A DNA stretch of 64,000 nt from Pseudomonadota bacterium (GTDB taxonomy: Bacteria; Pseudomonadota; Gammaproteobacteria; Burkholderiales; Methylophilaceae): assembly GCA_029782295.1 (NCBI GenBank), contig JAKOVB010000067.1, positions 186,001-250,000 on the forward strand, read 5' to 3'. The first letter of the stretch is position 1. The number at the start of each line of letters is the position of its first letter. The notes below the pieces were generated by a model. The model was not told where the DNA came from. It did not search any database and saw nothing but the letters and a program-made list of their open reading frames with translations. Shown here in pieces: positions 49,154-57,684 of the stretch. A program made the translations under genes and the position numbers.

Positions 49154-50641
49154 ATGAATATCCGTAAATTCTTCGGTAGCAGCACCCGAGAGGCGCTCAG
49201 GCAGGTTCGGGATGTGCTCGGCGCCGATGCGCTGATTTTGTCGAATCGTCGTGTCGAGGGCGGCGTCGAAATCATGGCGGTGGCCGATAATGAAATGCAG
49301 GCACTGACCAACGATCAGCGTGCTCCGCAGGAACAACCTGCAGCCATGCCTCGCCAACCGGCCATCCAGCCCGAGACCATCGCCGCCATCCTGCACAAGC
49401 GCCAGCAGTCCAATCCGGGGCCCGCGCAGGCGGTGCGCGTTCCGGAATTCCAGACGTTGAAAAGTCCGCCGACGGGTACTACCGGTGCTGCAGCCTATCT
49501 TGAAAATGCACCTGCCTCGGAATGGGTGCAGCCCACGTTGCCAGACGAGTCGTTTTATGTGCCTCCGGCACTTCATGCGGCGCCAGCCCAGCCACCGGCC
49601 ATGCCCGACCTGCGAGGCGCCGAGGAAATGGCTTCATTCGCCCAACGTCCGCTGACTCCGCCTCCTTCCGCGACCATGCAGGATCCGCTGGTACAGGAAA
49701 TGGCGCAGGAGCTAAAGCGCATGCGCAGTTTACTGGAGAGCCAGCTTTCTGGGTTCGCTTGGGGGGAGTTGGCGCGCAAGGATCCACTCAAGGCGGAATT
49801 GATGCGTACCTTGCTGGGGTGCGGGTTCAGCCCGCAGTTGTCCCGCCAGTTGCTGGATGCTTTGCCCCCAAACCTTGACGCGGAACGTGGTCTCAAGTGG
49901 CTCAAGGCTGCCCTGGTGCATAACCTGCGCGTGGTCGAGCCGGGCGCGGACTTCATTACGCGTGGCGGTGTGCATGCGCTGGTCGGCCCGACCGGGGTAG
50001 GCAAGACCACTACGGTTGCCAAGCTGGCTGCACGTGCGGTTTTGAAGTTCGGTGCAGACAAGGTGGCGCTGATTACGACAGACAGTTACCGGATCGGCGC
50101 GCATGAGCAATTGAAAATTTACGGCCGTATCCTCAACGTGCCGGTGCATGCAGTCAAGGACGAGGCTGAACTGGAACTCACTCTGGCAGACCTGACCCGC
50201 AGCCACCTGATTCTGATCGATACCGTGGGCATGAGCCAGCGTGATCGCCGCATCGCCGAGCAGATCGAGTTCTTGTGCGGCCATGGTAACCGGATCCGAC
50301 GTCATCTGATATTGCCTGCCACGGCACAGAACGTGACGCTGGACGATATCGTCCGCGCATACCGGGGCAGTGGGATGGATGGCGTGATCCTGTCCAAGAT
50401 CGATGAGTCGATGTCGATTGCGCCGGCCATCGACTGCCTGATCCGCCATGGGCTGGACCTGCATTACGTGACCAACGGCCAGAAGGTGCCGGAGGACCTG
50501 CACATGGCTAATGCCCTGTATCTGGTCGACCGGGCGTTCAAGGTGCGTGCCGATCAGCAGCCTTTTCGCATGGCCTCTGAGGAATGGGACGTGATGGCGG
50601 GGACCGATCCTTTCGAAGCACTGGGAGATCGTGTTGGCTAG
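49154..50641 (+). CDS. flhF: Flagellar GTPase FlhF
   Basis: 495 residues from MNIRKFFGSSTREALRQV. Variable Pro/Gln-rich B region, then SRP-type NG domain with P-loop GPTGVGKTTTVAKLAA, DSYRIGAHEQL, DTVGMSQRD and the GTP-specificity region SKIDE. Sets number and polar place of flagella with FlhG. Overlaps flhG by 11 bases. flhA/flhB, often upstream, are not in the window; the tnpB element lies there. The 217-base gap before it holds the element's left end and no clear flagellar promoter. Confidence 0.95.
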   Translation: MNIRKFFGSSTREALRQVRDVLGADALILSNRRVEGGVEIMAVADNEMQALTNDQRAPQEQPAAMPRQPAIQPETIAAILHKRQQSNPGPAQAVRVPEFQTLKSPPTGTTGAAAYLENAPASEWVQPTLPDESFYVPPALHAAPAQPPAMPDLRGAEEMASFAQRPLTPPPSATMQDPLVQEMAQELKRMRSLLESQLSGFAWGELARKDPLKAELMRTLLGCGFSPQLSRQLLDALPPNLDAERGLKWLKAALVHNLRVVEPGADFITRGGVHALVGPTGVGKTTTVAKLAARAVLKFGADKVALITTDSYRIGAHEQLKIYGRILNVPVHAVKDEAELELTLADLTRSHLILIDTVGMSQRDRRIAEQIEFLCGHGNRIRRHLILPATAQNVTLDDIVRAYRGSGMDGVILSKIDESMSIAPAIDCLIRHGLDLHYVTNGQKVPEDLHMANALYLVDRAFKVRADQQPFRMASEEWDVMAGTDPFEALGDRVG

Positions 50642-51452
50642 TCTGTCGCCAGATCAGGCGGAGGGCCTGAGGCGTCTTTTTGTCGCTGATGTGCGGCGCA
50701 TGATCGCCATGGTGTCCTGCGGCCCGGCTGAACAGGCTTCCTGTCTGGCGGCGCAATTGGCGGCTGCCTTGGTCAAGCAGGGCAAGAAAGTCCTGCTGCT
50801 CGAAGAACAGCTCTTTGCCGGTCGCCGGCATCCCTTTCTGAAGGTGGCGCCTGAATACGATCTCGATGCGGTACTGCATGATGTGGTTCATGTCGAACAG
50901 GCAGTCGTCACCACCGCCTGTGGTGTCGATCTGCTGGCCGGTGGTGGACAGTCCAGAACGCTGACCCGTCCTCGCATGGAGGCCCGAATCGGTCTCGTCA
51001 ATGCCTTCTACCGGTTGACTGGGCAATATGACGTGGTGCTGGTCAGTGCGCCTGGCGATGCCATGCAGAGCCGTCCCAGCTTTGCCTGGGCGTGTCAGGA
51101 TGTGATCCTGCTGTGTGGGGGGCTGCCAGATTCCATGAAGCAGGCCTATGGCCTGATCAAGTTGCTGCATCAGTCCGGAGAGCGGCGATTTCACCTGCTG
51201 TTCAGCGAAATGGACAGCGAACAGTCGGAAGCCTTTTACCGCCGGGTGGCCATGGTCAGTAGGCGCCATCTCCAACTCATGCCGGGCGATCTCGGGGTAT
51301 TGCCCGACAACGCTCCGTTCCCTGAATCATTCGTTTCCGGACTTGCCGCGCAAGTCTATACTTGGCCCTTGCCGCAGCACCAGGCAGGGCACTTCCCAGC
51401 GCTGATGCGGCGGTTGTTGCGCGGTAATACAGCCCGCGTTCTCCATTCCTGA
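50631..51452 (+). CDS. flhG: MinD/FlhG-like flagellar regulator with degenerate P-loop
   Basis: 273 residues, GTG start inside the end of flhF. Overall MinD-type layout (KQGKKVLLLEEQ; QYDVVLVSAPGD). The deviant Walker A KGGxGK[ST] is replaced by SCGPAEQASCLA near residue 29, lacking both lysines, and the Walker B region VSAPGD lacks the normal Asp-Thr. It is therefore probably unable to hydrolyse ATP. Identity as FlhG rests on place between flhF and fliA plus fold. Confidence 0.8.
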   Translation: MLASLSPDQAEGLRRLFVADVRRMIAMVSCGPAEQASCLAAQLAAALVKQGKKVLLLEEQLFAGRRHPFLKVAPEYDLDAVLHDVVHVEQAVVTTACGVDLLAGGGQSRTLTRPRMEARIGLVNAFYRLTGQYDVVLVSAPGDAMQSRPSFAWACQDVILLCGGLPDSMKQAYGLIKLLHQSGERRFHLLFSEMDSEQSEAFYRRVAMVSRRHLQLMPGDLGVLPDNAPFPESFVSGLAAQVYTWPLPQHQAGHFPALMRRLLRGNTARVLHS

Positions 51453-51460
51453 TCCCGGTC

Positions 51461-52159
51461 ATGCAAGTCCAAGAGGCGCGGAAGTCGGTGACTGAATATG
51501 CCCACCTGGTCAAGCGCCTCGCCTACCAGCTGGCAGCCCGCTTACCTTCCAGCGTCGACGTCGACGACCTGATCCAGGCCGGTATGATGGGCCTGCTGGA
51601 TGCGATGCAGGGTTACGATGACCAGCATGGGGCGCAATTCGAAACCTATGCGACCCAACGGATTCGCGGCGCGATGCTGGACGAACTCCGGGACGCCGAC
51701 TGGGCCCCGCGCTCCGTACGCAAACAGGCTCGTGAAATCGAACATGCGATTCACGAGCTGCAGCAGGCGCTGGGACAGCCGCCAAGCGAACAGCAGATTG
51801 CAGACAGCATGGGCGTTACGCTGTCGAATTACCAACAGATGCTGGCAGAGGCACATGGCCACCAGTTGGTGCATTTCGAAGACTTTGTGAACGATGACGG
51901 CGAGAATGTCAGTTTTACATTAACCGACACCCGTCCAACTCCTTTCGAGGTGCTGCAAGATGTATCGATGCGCGATACACTGGTCAAGGAAATCAATGAG
52001 TTGCCGGAGCGCGAGAAAATGGTAATGGCCATGTATTATCAGGAAGACCTTAACCTCAAGGAAATCGGTGCGGTACTCGGCGTCAGTGAGTCGCGCATTT
52101 GCCAGCTGCATTCTCAGGCGATTCTGCGCCTTCGTGGCAAAATGAAGGAGTGGCTGTGA
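51461..52159 (+). CDS. fliA: Flagellar sigma-28 factor FliA
   Basis: 232 residues. Regions 2-4 present: LAARLPSSVDVDDLIQAG, YATQRIRGAMLDELRDADW, and region 4 EREKMVMAMYYQEDLNLKEIG followed by ESRICQLHSQA. Directs late flagellar genes; restrained by FlgM, encoded 2 kb downstream. Its stop overlaps the motC start (GTGA). Confidence 0.96.
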   Translation: MQVQEARKSVTEYAHLVKRLAYQLAARLPSSVDVDDLIQAGMMGLLDAMQGYDDQHGAQFETYATQRIRGAMLDELRDADWAPRSVRKQAREIEHAIHELQQALGQPPSEQQIADSMGVTLSNYQQMLAEAHGHQLVHFEDFVNDDGENVSFTLTDTRPTPFEVLQDVSMRDTLVKEINELPEREKMVMAMYYQEDLNLKEIGAVLGVSESRICQLHSQAILRLRGKMKEWL

Positions 52160-52908
52160 GCGGTGGTCTGGATATCATCAGCCTGATCGGCATCCTGATC
52201 TCCTTCGGGGCCATCCTAGGAGGCCAATTTCTGGAGGGTGGGCATATTGGCTCGCTGGTTCAGGTCACGGCCTTCATCATTGTACTTGGTGGCACCTTCG
52301 GCGCCGTCATGCTGCAGTATTCACTGCCGGTATTCCTTCAGGGCGTGAAAATGCTGCGTTGGATTCTTCTTCCGCCCCGTATAGATTATGAAGATATCAT
52401 CGAGCAGGTGATTTCCTGGGGGCAGACCGCTCGTCGTGGCGGGTTGCTGTCATTGGAGCCGATGCTCGTCGAGATGGAAGACCCTTTCATGAAGAAGGGG
52501 CTGCAATTGCTGGTGGATGGGGCTGAGCCGGAAAAATTGCGCGAGGCGATGGAAGTCGAGATGTACTCCTACGAAGAACATTACAAGATGGCAGCCAAGG
52601 TCTGGGAATCCGCCGGCGGCTATTCTCCCACCATCGGTATTCTGGGTGCCGTGATGGGTTTGATCCACGTCATGGAAAATCTGTCCGACCCTTCCAAGCT
52701 CGGGGGCGGGATTGCGGTAGCTTTCGTTGCGACGATCTACGGTGTCGGTTCTGCCAACCTGTTTTTCCTGCCTATGGCCAACAAGCTCAAGTTCATCATC
52801 GGCAAGGAAATGATCAAGCGTGAAATGGTGGTGGATGGACTGGTCGCAATCGCGAATGGCGAGAATCCGCGCCTGATCGAAACCAAACTACGCGGGTTCA
52901 TCGCCTGA
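52156..52908 (+). CDS. motC: Flagellar motor stator protein MotC (MotA family)
   Basis: 250 residues from GTG at 52156 overlapping fliA. Four membrane helices, with GGYSPTIGILGAVMGLIHVM (third helix) and GVGSANLFFLPMANKLK (fourth), typical of MotA/TolQ/ExbB. Forms the ion channel with MotD. The position after fliA matches the second stator set of pseudomonads and many betaproteobacteria. Confidence 0.92.
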   Translation: MSGGLDIISLIGILISFGAILGGQFLEGGHIGSLVQVTAFIIVLGGTFGAVMLQYSLPVFLQGVKMLRWILLPPRIDYEDIIEQVISWGQTARRGGLLSLEPMLVEMEDPFMKKGLQLLVDGAEPEKLREAMEVEMYSYEEHYKMAAKVWESAGGYSPTIGILGAVMGLIHVMENLSDPSKLGGGIAVAFVATIYGVGSANLFFLPMANKLKFIIGKEMIKREMVVDGLVAIANGENPRLIETKLRGFIA

Positions 52909-52946
52909 TCCCATGCACGGCATAACTCCTTCCGAGGCCTGTTGAC

Positions 52947-53795
52947 ATGGCTCGTCGCGAGAAGCACGAGGAACACGAGAACCACGAGCGCTGGCTGGTT
53001 TCCTACGCTGACTTCATTACCCTGCTGTTCGCCTTCTTCGTGGTGATGTACGCGATTTCGTCCGTCAATGAGGGCAAATACCGAGTGATGTCGGATTCCA
53101 TCGTGGAGGCCTTCAAGAATGCGCCGACCAGCGAGAAGATCATCTACATTCCTGCACCTGCACCGCAGAAATCGGAAAGCGGAACCTTGGCAATCCAGCC
53201 GATCCCGTTGAAATCGATGCCGACGCCATTGGAAGTGGCTCAGCAGAAAGAGCAGGCGCAACGTCGGGAAAAAATGAAAAGCGTTGCCGGTAGCCTGCTG
53301 AATGTCATGGAGCCGCTCGTCAAGGGGGGGCAGGTCAAGGTGACCGAGAGCAATCGTGGCATTTCCATCGAAATCAATGCCAGCCTGCTGTTCGCACCGG
53401 CCCAGGCCGTTCTCAACAAGGAATCCATCCAGGTGCTGACCGCAGTGGGCAAAGTGCTTGCCAGTGATACCCATCAGGTGCAGATCGAGGGGCACACCGA
53501 CAACCTGCCGATTGCTTCCACCGTCTTTCCTTCCAACTGGGAATTGTCGAGCGCGCGGGCGAGCAGTGTGACGCGTCTGTTCGTCGAAAATGGTGTTGCA
53601 CCGTCGCGTATCGTGGTGATCGGTTATGCGGACAACCGGCCGGTGGATACCAATGACACGCCGGAAGGGCGTGCCCGCAACCGGCGTGTGACGGTCATGA
53701 TCCTTGCTGAAAACGAAGGGCAGAAAACGGATGTGTCGCTGGACCCGGATATCCGACCGGCATCACCAGCACCGGCACCACCAAGCGGACAGTAG
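52947..53795 (+). CDS. motD: Flagellar motor stator protein MotD (MotB family)
   Basis: 282 residues. Single N-terminal helix with the ion-binding Asp in SYADFITLLFAFFVVMYA, then linker and peptidoglycan-binding OmpA domain (IEGHTDNLPI, ELSSARASSVTRLF, NRRVTVMI). Anchors the stator. Short Pro/Ala tail. Confidence 0.94.
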   Translation: MARREKHEEHENHERWLVSYADFITLLFAFFVVMYAISSVNEGKYRVMSDSIVEAFKNAPTSEKIIYIPAPAPQKSESGTLAIQPIPLKSMPTPLEVAQQKEQAQRREKMKSVAGSLLNVMEPLVKGGQVKVTESNRGISIEINASLLFAPAQAVLNKESIQVLTAVGKVLASDTHQVQIEGHTDNLPIASTVFPSNWELSSARASSVTRLFVENGVAPSRIVVIGYADNRPVDTNDTPEGRARNRRVTVMILAENEGQKTDVSLDPDIRPASPAPAPPSGQ

Positions 53796-53797
53796 GT

Positions 53798-54253
53798 CTA
53801 GACCTTGCCTAGGATGCGCTGCGAGGATGGTTGCAAAGCGCGCGGCTGACCGTCGGCCCCGTAAACGGATGATTTGTTCGCGGCGCCCATCAGCACGTTA
53901 AGGGCCTGCTGGTTGTTCTGCATCCGGGTTTCGATCAGTTTTCCGTTGACCTGATTCAGTTCCTGCGCAATTTTTGCTGCTTCAACCAAGGATTTCCACG
54001 TCTCTGAAATTTCCCGTGGTTGCGTCAGCAGCCATTTCTCGACTAGTGATTTTTCAGTCGCTACCCCTAGGGTTCTCAGCGTGTTGACGCGTTGAAGGCC
54101 TAGTCGCGAAAGTTGTTCGGCCTGTTGCGCCTTCTCTTCTGAAAGAGAAATGAGCTGGTTGACGTCCGAATTGATCAGTGCCGACTGCTCTCGCTGTAGC
54201 AGTTCTATGAAGCGGCGAAGTGCCGCGAGCTCTGTCTGGAAAGCAGTCAGCAC
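53798..54253 (-). CDS. flgN: Flagellar export chaperone FlgN
   Basis: 151 residues, GTG start overlapping the flgM stop (TAGTG). Helical coiled-coil protein: LRRFIELLQREQSALINSDVNQL at the start is the FlgN pattern. Chaperone for hook-filament junction proteins FlgK and FlgL. Convergent with motD, 2 bases apart. Confidence 0.86.
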   Translation of the reverse strand: MLTAFQTELAALRRFIELLQREQSALINSDVNQLISLSEEKAQQAEQLSRLGLQRVNTLRTLGVATEKSLVEKWLLTQPREISETWKSLVEAAKIAQELNQVNGKLIETRMQNNQQALNVLMGAANKSSVYGADGQPRALQPSSQRILGKV

Positions 54254-54558
54254 TATGGTTGTTGCTGTGACAGCAGTTCTCGTGCGGAAGCGATGAGTTT
54301 GTCAGCGATTGCTTCCGGGTTCACCGTGTAACGTCCTTCGTTGACGGCTTGCTTGAGAGCTTCCACCTTTGCAGCGTCGAACCCGCTGGCCTGGTTGATG
54401 CCGGATTCCAGCGACTGGATCTGTGATGCAGTAGAGGAGAGCGTGACATTGTCTTGTTGCGCGGACGTATTGCCTTGTTCGACGGGTTTTGCAGCACGCG
54501 GTGCAGACGCTGTGCTGGCGGTCAGTGCAGCTGTTCCGTTGTTGCTATCGATTTTCAT
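54253..54558 (-). CDS. flgM: Anti-sigma-28 factor FlgM
   Basis: 101 residues: disordered N-terminus (Ala/Ser-rich) and the C-terminal FliA-binding helices KVEALKQAVNEGRYTVNPEAIADKLI, here quoted in part (VNEGRYTVNPEAIADKLI). Exported through the hook to free FliA. A near-consensus sigma-28 promoter lies 41 bases upstream. Confidence 0.94.
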   Translation of the reverse strand: MKIDSNNGTAALTASTASAPRAAKPVEQGNTSAQQDNVTLSSTASQIQSLESGINQASGFDAAKVEALKQAVNEGRYTVNPEAIADKLIASARELLSQQQP

Positions 54559-54598
54559 GGGTCAACCCTCAAAATGCTTGCCTGATACTTAACGTAAG

Positions 54599-54625
54599 CT
54601 ATCGGCATCCACCCTTAAAACTTTA
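54599..54625 (-). promoter_or_regulatory. Sigma-28 (FliA) promoter of flgM-flgN
   Basis: Minus strand TAAAGTTT (54618-54625), 11 bases, GCCGATAG (54599-54606). Matches the FliA consensus TAAAGTTT-N11-GCCGATAA at 15 of 16 positions. It sits between the glycine-zipper gene and flgM. Confidence 0.9.
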
Positions 54626-54627
54626 GC

Positions 54628-55209
54628 TTAATGTTCCAGCGCGTGCCAATTGCCGTCATTCTCCAGGCAAGCGCGTTCACGCCGGTCTTCATCGATGTTG
54701 TTACCGTTGATGCGCAGTCGGTAATCGCGACATTTGCGACCGTCAAGGTCATAGTCCCGCAGGGGCGTCAGTTGATAGCCCAGCCCGTTTCCACCTTGCC
54801 AGCGCACACTGCGGTTGTTGGGCGTGAGTTCCAGCGCATGGCCGATACAGGCGCGGTCGCTGTCGTCCATGGACTTGCCGATGCGGTTGCCGACCACGGC
54901 TCCCAGCACGGTACCCAGGATGATGGCGACAGTCTTGCCGTCCCCCTTGCCGACCGTGGAACCAACGACTCCACCCACGGCGCCACCAAGCACGGTTCCA
55001 ATGGCTTCACGGTTGCAGTTGCCATCCATGATGCCGTAGTCTCGATCCCATTGCTTGCCGGAGTAACCGGTGTAGTAGGGGTCATGTTTCTTGCGCCAGC
55101 CGTGGGCCGGAGCGTGGGAAGGCGGGTCTGCATAAGCGACAGGGGCGGCTGGAAAAAACAATGCCGCGGCGATGGCGATGAGTGTCGTGCGCGAACTGAT
55201 GCTGATCAT
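54628..55209 (-). CDS. Exported glycine-zipper 2TM protein
   Basis: 193 residues from MISISSRTTLIA; signal peptide ends VAYA before DPPSH. Glycine-zipper segment VLGGAVGGVVGSTVGKGDG and LGTVLGAVVGNRIG at about 75-115, as in Rick_17kDa/SlyB-like envelope proteins. C-terminal domain with CRDYRLRINGN and several Cys. Probably envelope-associated; role unknown. No lipobox. Confidence 0.82.
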   Translation of the reverse strand: MISISSRTTLIAIAAALFFPAAPVAYADPPSHAPAHGWRKKHDPYYTGYSGKQWDRDYGIMDGNCNREAIGTVLGGAVGGVVGSTVGKGDGKTVAIILGTVLGAVVGNRIGKSMDDSDRACIGHALELTPNNRSVRWQGGNGLGYQLTPLRDYDLDGRKCRDYRLRINGNNIDEDRRERACLENDGNWHALEH

Positions 55210-55302
55210 GACAGAACCTTTCCGGCAGGGCGTTGCCTGAGACAATATGTCTATTATAGACCAACGCTGCTCTGGTCAGCGGGTTGACGAAGGGGAACGA
55301 GG

Positions 55303-55863
55303 ATGGAAGGAATGCAGCGGAACGAGAAGGAAGTGGCGTCTCTGGCTGGAGGCTGCTTCTGGTGTCTCGAAGCTCCTTTGCAGCATCTTGAGGGGGTGCA
55401 TGAGGTGATTTCCGGATACATGGGCGGGCATGTTGCCAATCCTGATTACAAGCAGGTGTGTACGGGTGCCACCGGCCATGCTGAAGTCATCCAGGTGCAC
55501 TTCGATCCGGCCAGGCTGGCATATTCAGATTTGCTGGAAGTGTTTTTCAGCCTGCATGACCCGACCACGTTGAACCGTCAGGGAAACGACCGTGGCACTC
55601 AGTATCGCTCGGCCATCTTTTATCATTCCGAGTCCCAGCGTGATGCCGCTCTCGCATGCATTGATGCCTTGACAGCGCAACAGGTCTGGCCGGATCCGAT
55701 CGTGACGGAAGTGGTGCCGGCAGTGACGTTCTATCCCGCGGAGGAATACCACCAGCACTATTTCGAGCGTAATCCTTTCCAGCCTTATTGCCTTGGCGTA
55801 GTGGCACCCAAAGTGGACAAGCTGCGTGCGAAATTCTCCAACCGGCTCAAGCGCGGCGGCTAA
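55303..55863 (+). CDS. msrA: Peptide methionine sulfoxide reductase A
   Basis: 186 residues. Catalytic motif GGCFWC near residue 17, GYMGGHVANPDYKQV and EYHQHYFERNP conserved. Reduces Met-S-sulfoxide in proteins. Overlaps the convergent corA by 17 bases. Confidence 0.95.
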   Translation: MEGMQRNEKEVASLAGGCFWCLEAPLQHLEGVHEVISGYMGGHVANPDYKQVCTGATGHAEVIQVHFDPARLAYSDLLEVFFSLHDPTTLNRQGNDRGTQYRSAIFYHSESQRDAALACIDALTAQQVWPDPIVTEVVPAVTFYPAEEYHQHYFERNPFQPYCLGVVAPKVDKLRAKFSNRLKRGG

Positions 55864-56923
55864 GCCATTGCCGGCGCCAGAAGATCAGGCCCATGATGCT
55901 GGCGATTGTGGCCATCATGCCCATGGCGATCCAGAAGCCGTCCGGTTCCTGCAGCAGCGGCATGACCTTGAAATTCATGCCGAAAATGCCGGCGATCAGG
56001 GTTGCCGGCATGAACAGCATGGCGACCACGGTCAAAGCCCTCACTTCCATGTTGACGCGGTTGCTGATGGTGGAAAGATAGATGTCCAGCATGCCGGCCA
56101 GCAGGTCTCGGAGGGATTCGAGGGACTCAATGAAATGGACGGTGTGGTCGTAGACATCGCGCAGGTAAAGCAGGGTACTGTGTTGGAAGAAATTGCCTTC
56201 ATTGCGGATCAACGCGTTCAGCACCTCGCGTAGCGGCCAGACGGCGCGTCGCAGTTCCAGTGTCTCGCGCTTGAGTTTGTGTATCCCTTGCAGCACCGTG
56301 GCATTTGGCTTACGCAACAACTCGTCCTCCAACGATTCGCAGTCGTCCCCGATCTGCTCCAGGACGACAAAGTAGCGGTCGACGATCATGTCCAGCAGGG
56401 CATAACTCAGGTAGTCGGCACCCGATTTGCGGAGCTGTCCCTTGTTCGCCCGCAGGCGTTCCCGTATGGGTTCGAAGGAGCCGGTGGGGCGCTCCTGAAA
56501 GGTCAGCACGAAGTTGTGTCCGATAATCAGACTGATCTGCTCAGAACTGATTTCCATCGAACTGGTGTCATAGTGGAAAAAGCGCGTGACGAAGAAGAGG
56601 TAGCCGTCATAGTTATCCAGTTTGGGGCGCTGTTCGGTATGCAGAATGTCTTCCAGCACCAGCGGGTGCAGTTCGAAGGCGCGCCCGATTTCCGTCAGCA
56701 GGGCGGTGTCATGCAGGCCGTGCACATTGATCCATAGTGCTTCCGTATCTGCTTTTTGCAAGTTCAGTTCGGCAAAGTGTCTGGTCGTTTGCTCGTGCAG
56801 ATTATGCTGATCATAGCGAAATAGCGTGATTTCCGGGTGTTTGACCTTGGTTTCGCCGGTGTGCACCAAGGTGCCGGGGGGCATGCCGATTTTTTTGGCA
56901 CGGGAGGGGCGACGTTTTTTCAT
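55847..56923 (-). CDS. corA: CorA-type magnesium/metal-ion transporter
   Basis: 358 residues from MKKRRPSRAKKIG. Long cytoplasmic domain (LEDILHTEQRPKLDNYDGY), then two C-terminal membrane helices joined at the conserved pore motif IFGMNF. Basic tail after the last helix. Start overlaps the GST stop by 4 bases. Confidence 0.93.
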   Translation of the reverse strand: MKKRRPSRAKKIGMPPGTLVHTGETKVKHPEITLFRYDQHNLHEQTTRHFAELNLQKADTEALWINVHGLHDTALLTEIGRAFELHPLVLEDILHTEQRPKLDNYDGYLFFVTRFFHYDTSSMEISSEQISLIIGHNFVLTFQERPTGSFEPIRERLRANKGQLRKSGADYLSYALLDMIVDRYFVVLEQIGDDCESLEDELLRKPNATVLQGIHKLKRETLELRRAVWPLREVLNALIRNEGNFFQHSTLLYLRDVYDHTVHFIESLESLRDLLAGMLDIYLSTISNRVNMEVRALTVVAMLFMPATLIAGIFGMNFKVMPLLQEPDGFWIAMGMMATIASIMGLIFWRRQWLSRRA

Positions 56924-57627
56924 TGGCCTGGCTCCGGGTAGTAAGTGCGCATCATGCGCTCGGAATAGGCGACCAGATTCGCGTGGGCAGACGTGGTCGT
57001 CCGGATGGCGGTGTTGAACAGCGGGCACAACAGGTGGGCGATGAAGGCGAAAACGGTCGCGTCCGCACCGCATGGCTGGTCGCCCATCAGGTAAGGCTTG
57101 TCCCCGAGCAGAGTGGCTACGGCGGCAATGTCGCGAGCCGCAATCGTCGCAAGTTCCCTAGGGTTGTGGCGGCTGGTACCCTGGCCTTGCAGGGTGCGGC
57201 TGATGCTGCGCCGGATCATGTCGGTGATCAGGGTGCGTAGCGGCCAGGGAATGGCGGAAAACATTTGGGAAGGGCCCTTGGCGAAATTTTCGTCGTTCAT
57301 CCAGCGAGATTCCACCACGATCCAGTAGAGATTGTCCTCCAGCATTTTTTCCACGGACCAGGCGATGGCTTTTTCGGTTTCTGACAGGTGCCTGTCGAAG
57401 TCGATCTGGTACTTCTGCTCGAGATGCCAGCGGATGAAAGTCGAGTCCGGGATGTGTGTCGCGTCATCCTCGATATACGGCAGTTTGCCCTTGGGTGCGC
57501 TGCGCATGTTCCCTTTGGTTTTCTGGTATCCCAGACCGGCCATTTTCAGGAGTATTTCAGTCTTCATCACGAATGGACTGGGATCCGGCAGCCCATAGGC
57601 CGGACCGAAAGTGTAAAGGGTGATCAT
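56920..57627 (-). CDS. Glutathione S-transferase-like protein (FAXC/metaxin-related)
   Basis: 235 residues: N-terminal thioredoxin-like half (ITLYTFGPAYGLPDPSPFVMKTEILLKMAGL, here in part: FVMKTEILLKMAGL; KGKLPYIEDD) and helical C-terminal half with PYLMGDQPCGADATVFAF. Substrate unknown. Coupled to corA. Confidence 0.83.
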   Translation of the reverse strand: MITLYTFGPAYGLPDPSPFVMKTEILLKMAGLGYQKTKGNMRSAPKGKLPYIEDDATHIPDSTFIRWHLEQKYQIDFDRHLSETEKAIAWSVEKMLEDNLYWIVVESRWMNDENFAKGPSQMFSAIPWPLRTLITDMIRRSISRTLQGQGTSRHNPRELATIAARDIAAVATLLGDKPYLMGDQPCGADATVFAFIAHLLCPLFNTAIRTTTSAHANLVAYSERMMRTYYPEPGQ

Positions 57628-57684
57628 GGCAATCGTCTCAAGCTATTTCCTGTTTCGGGTATGACGTCATCCGCATGCCTGCTA

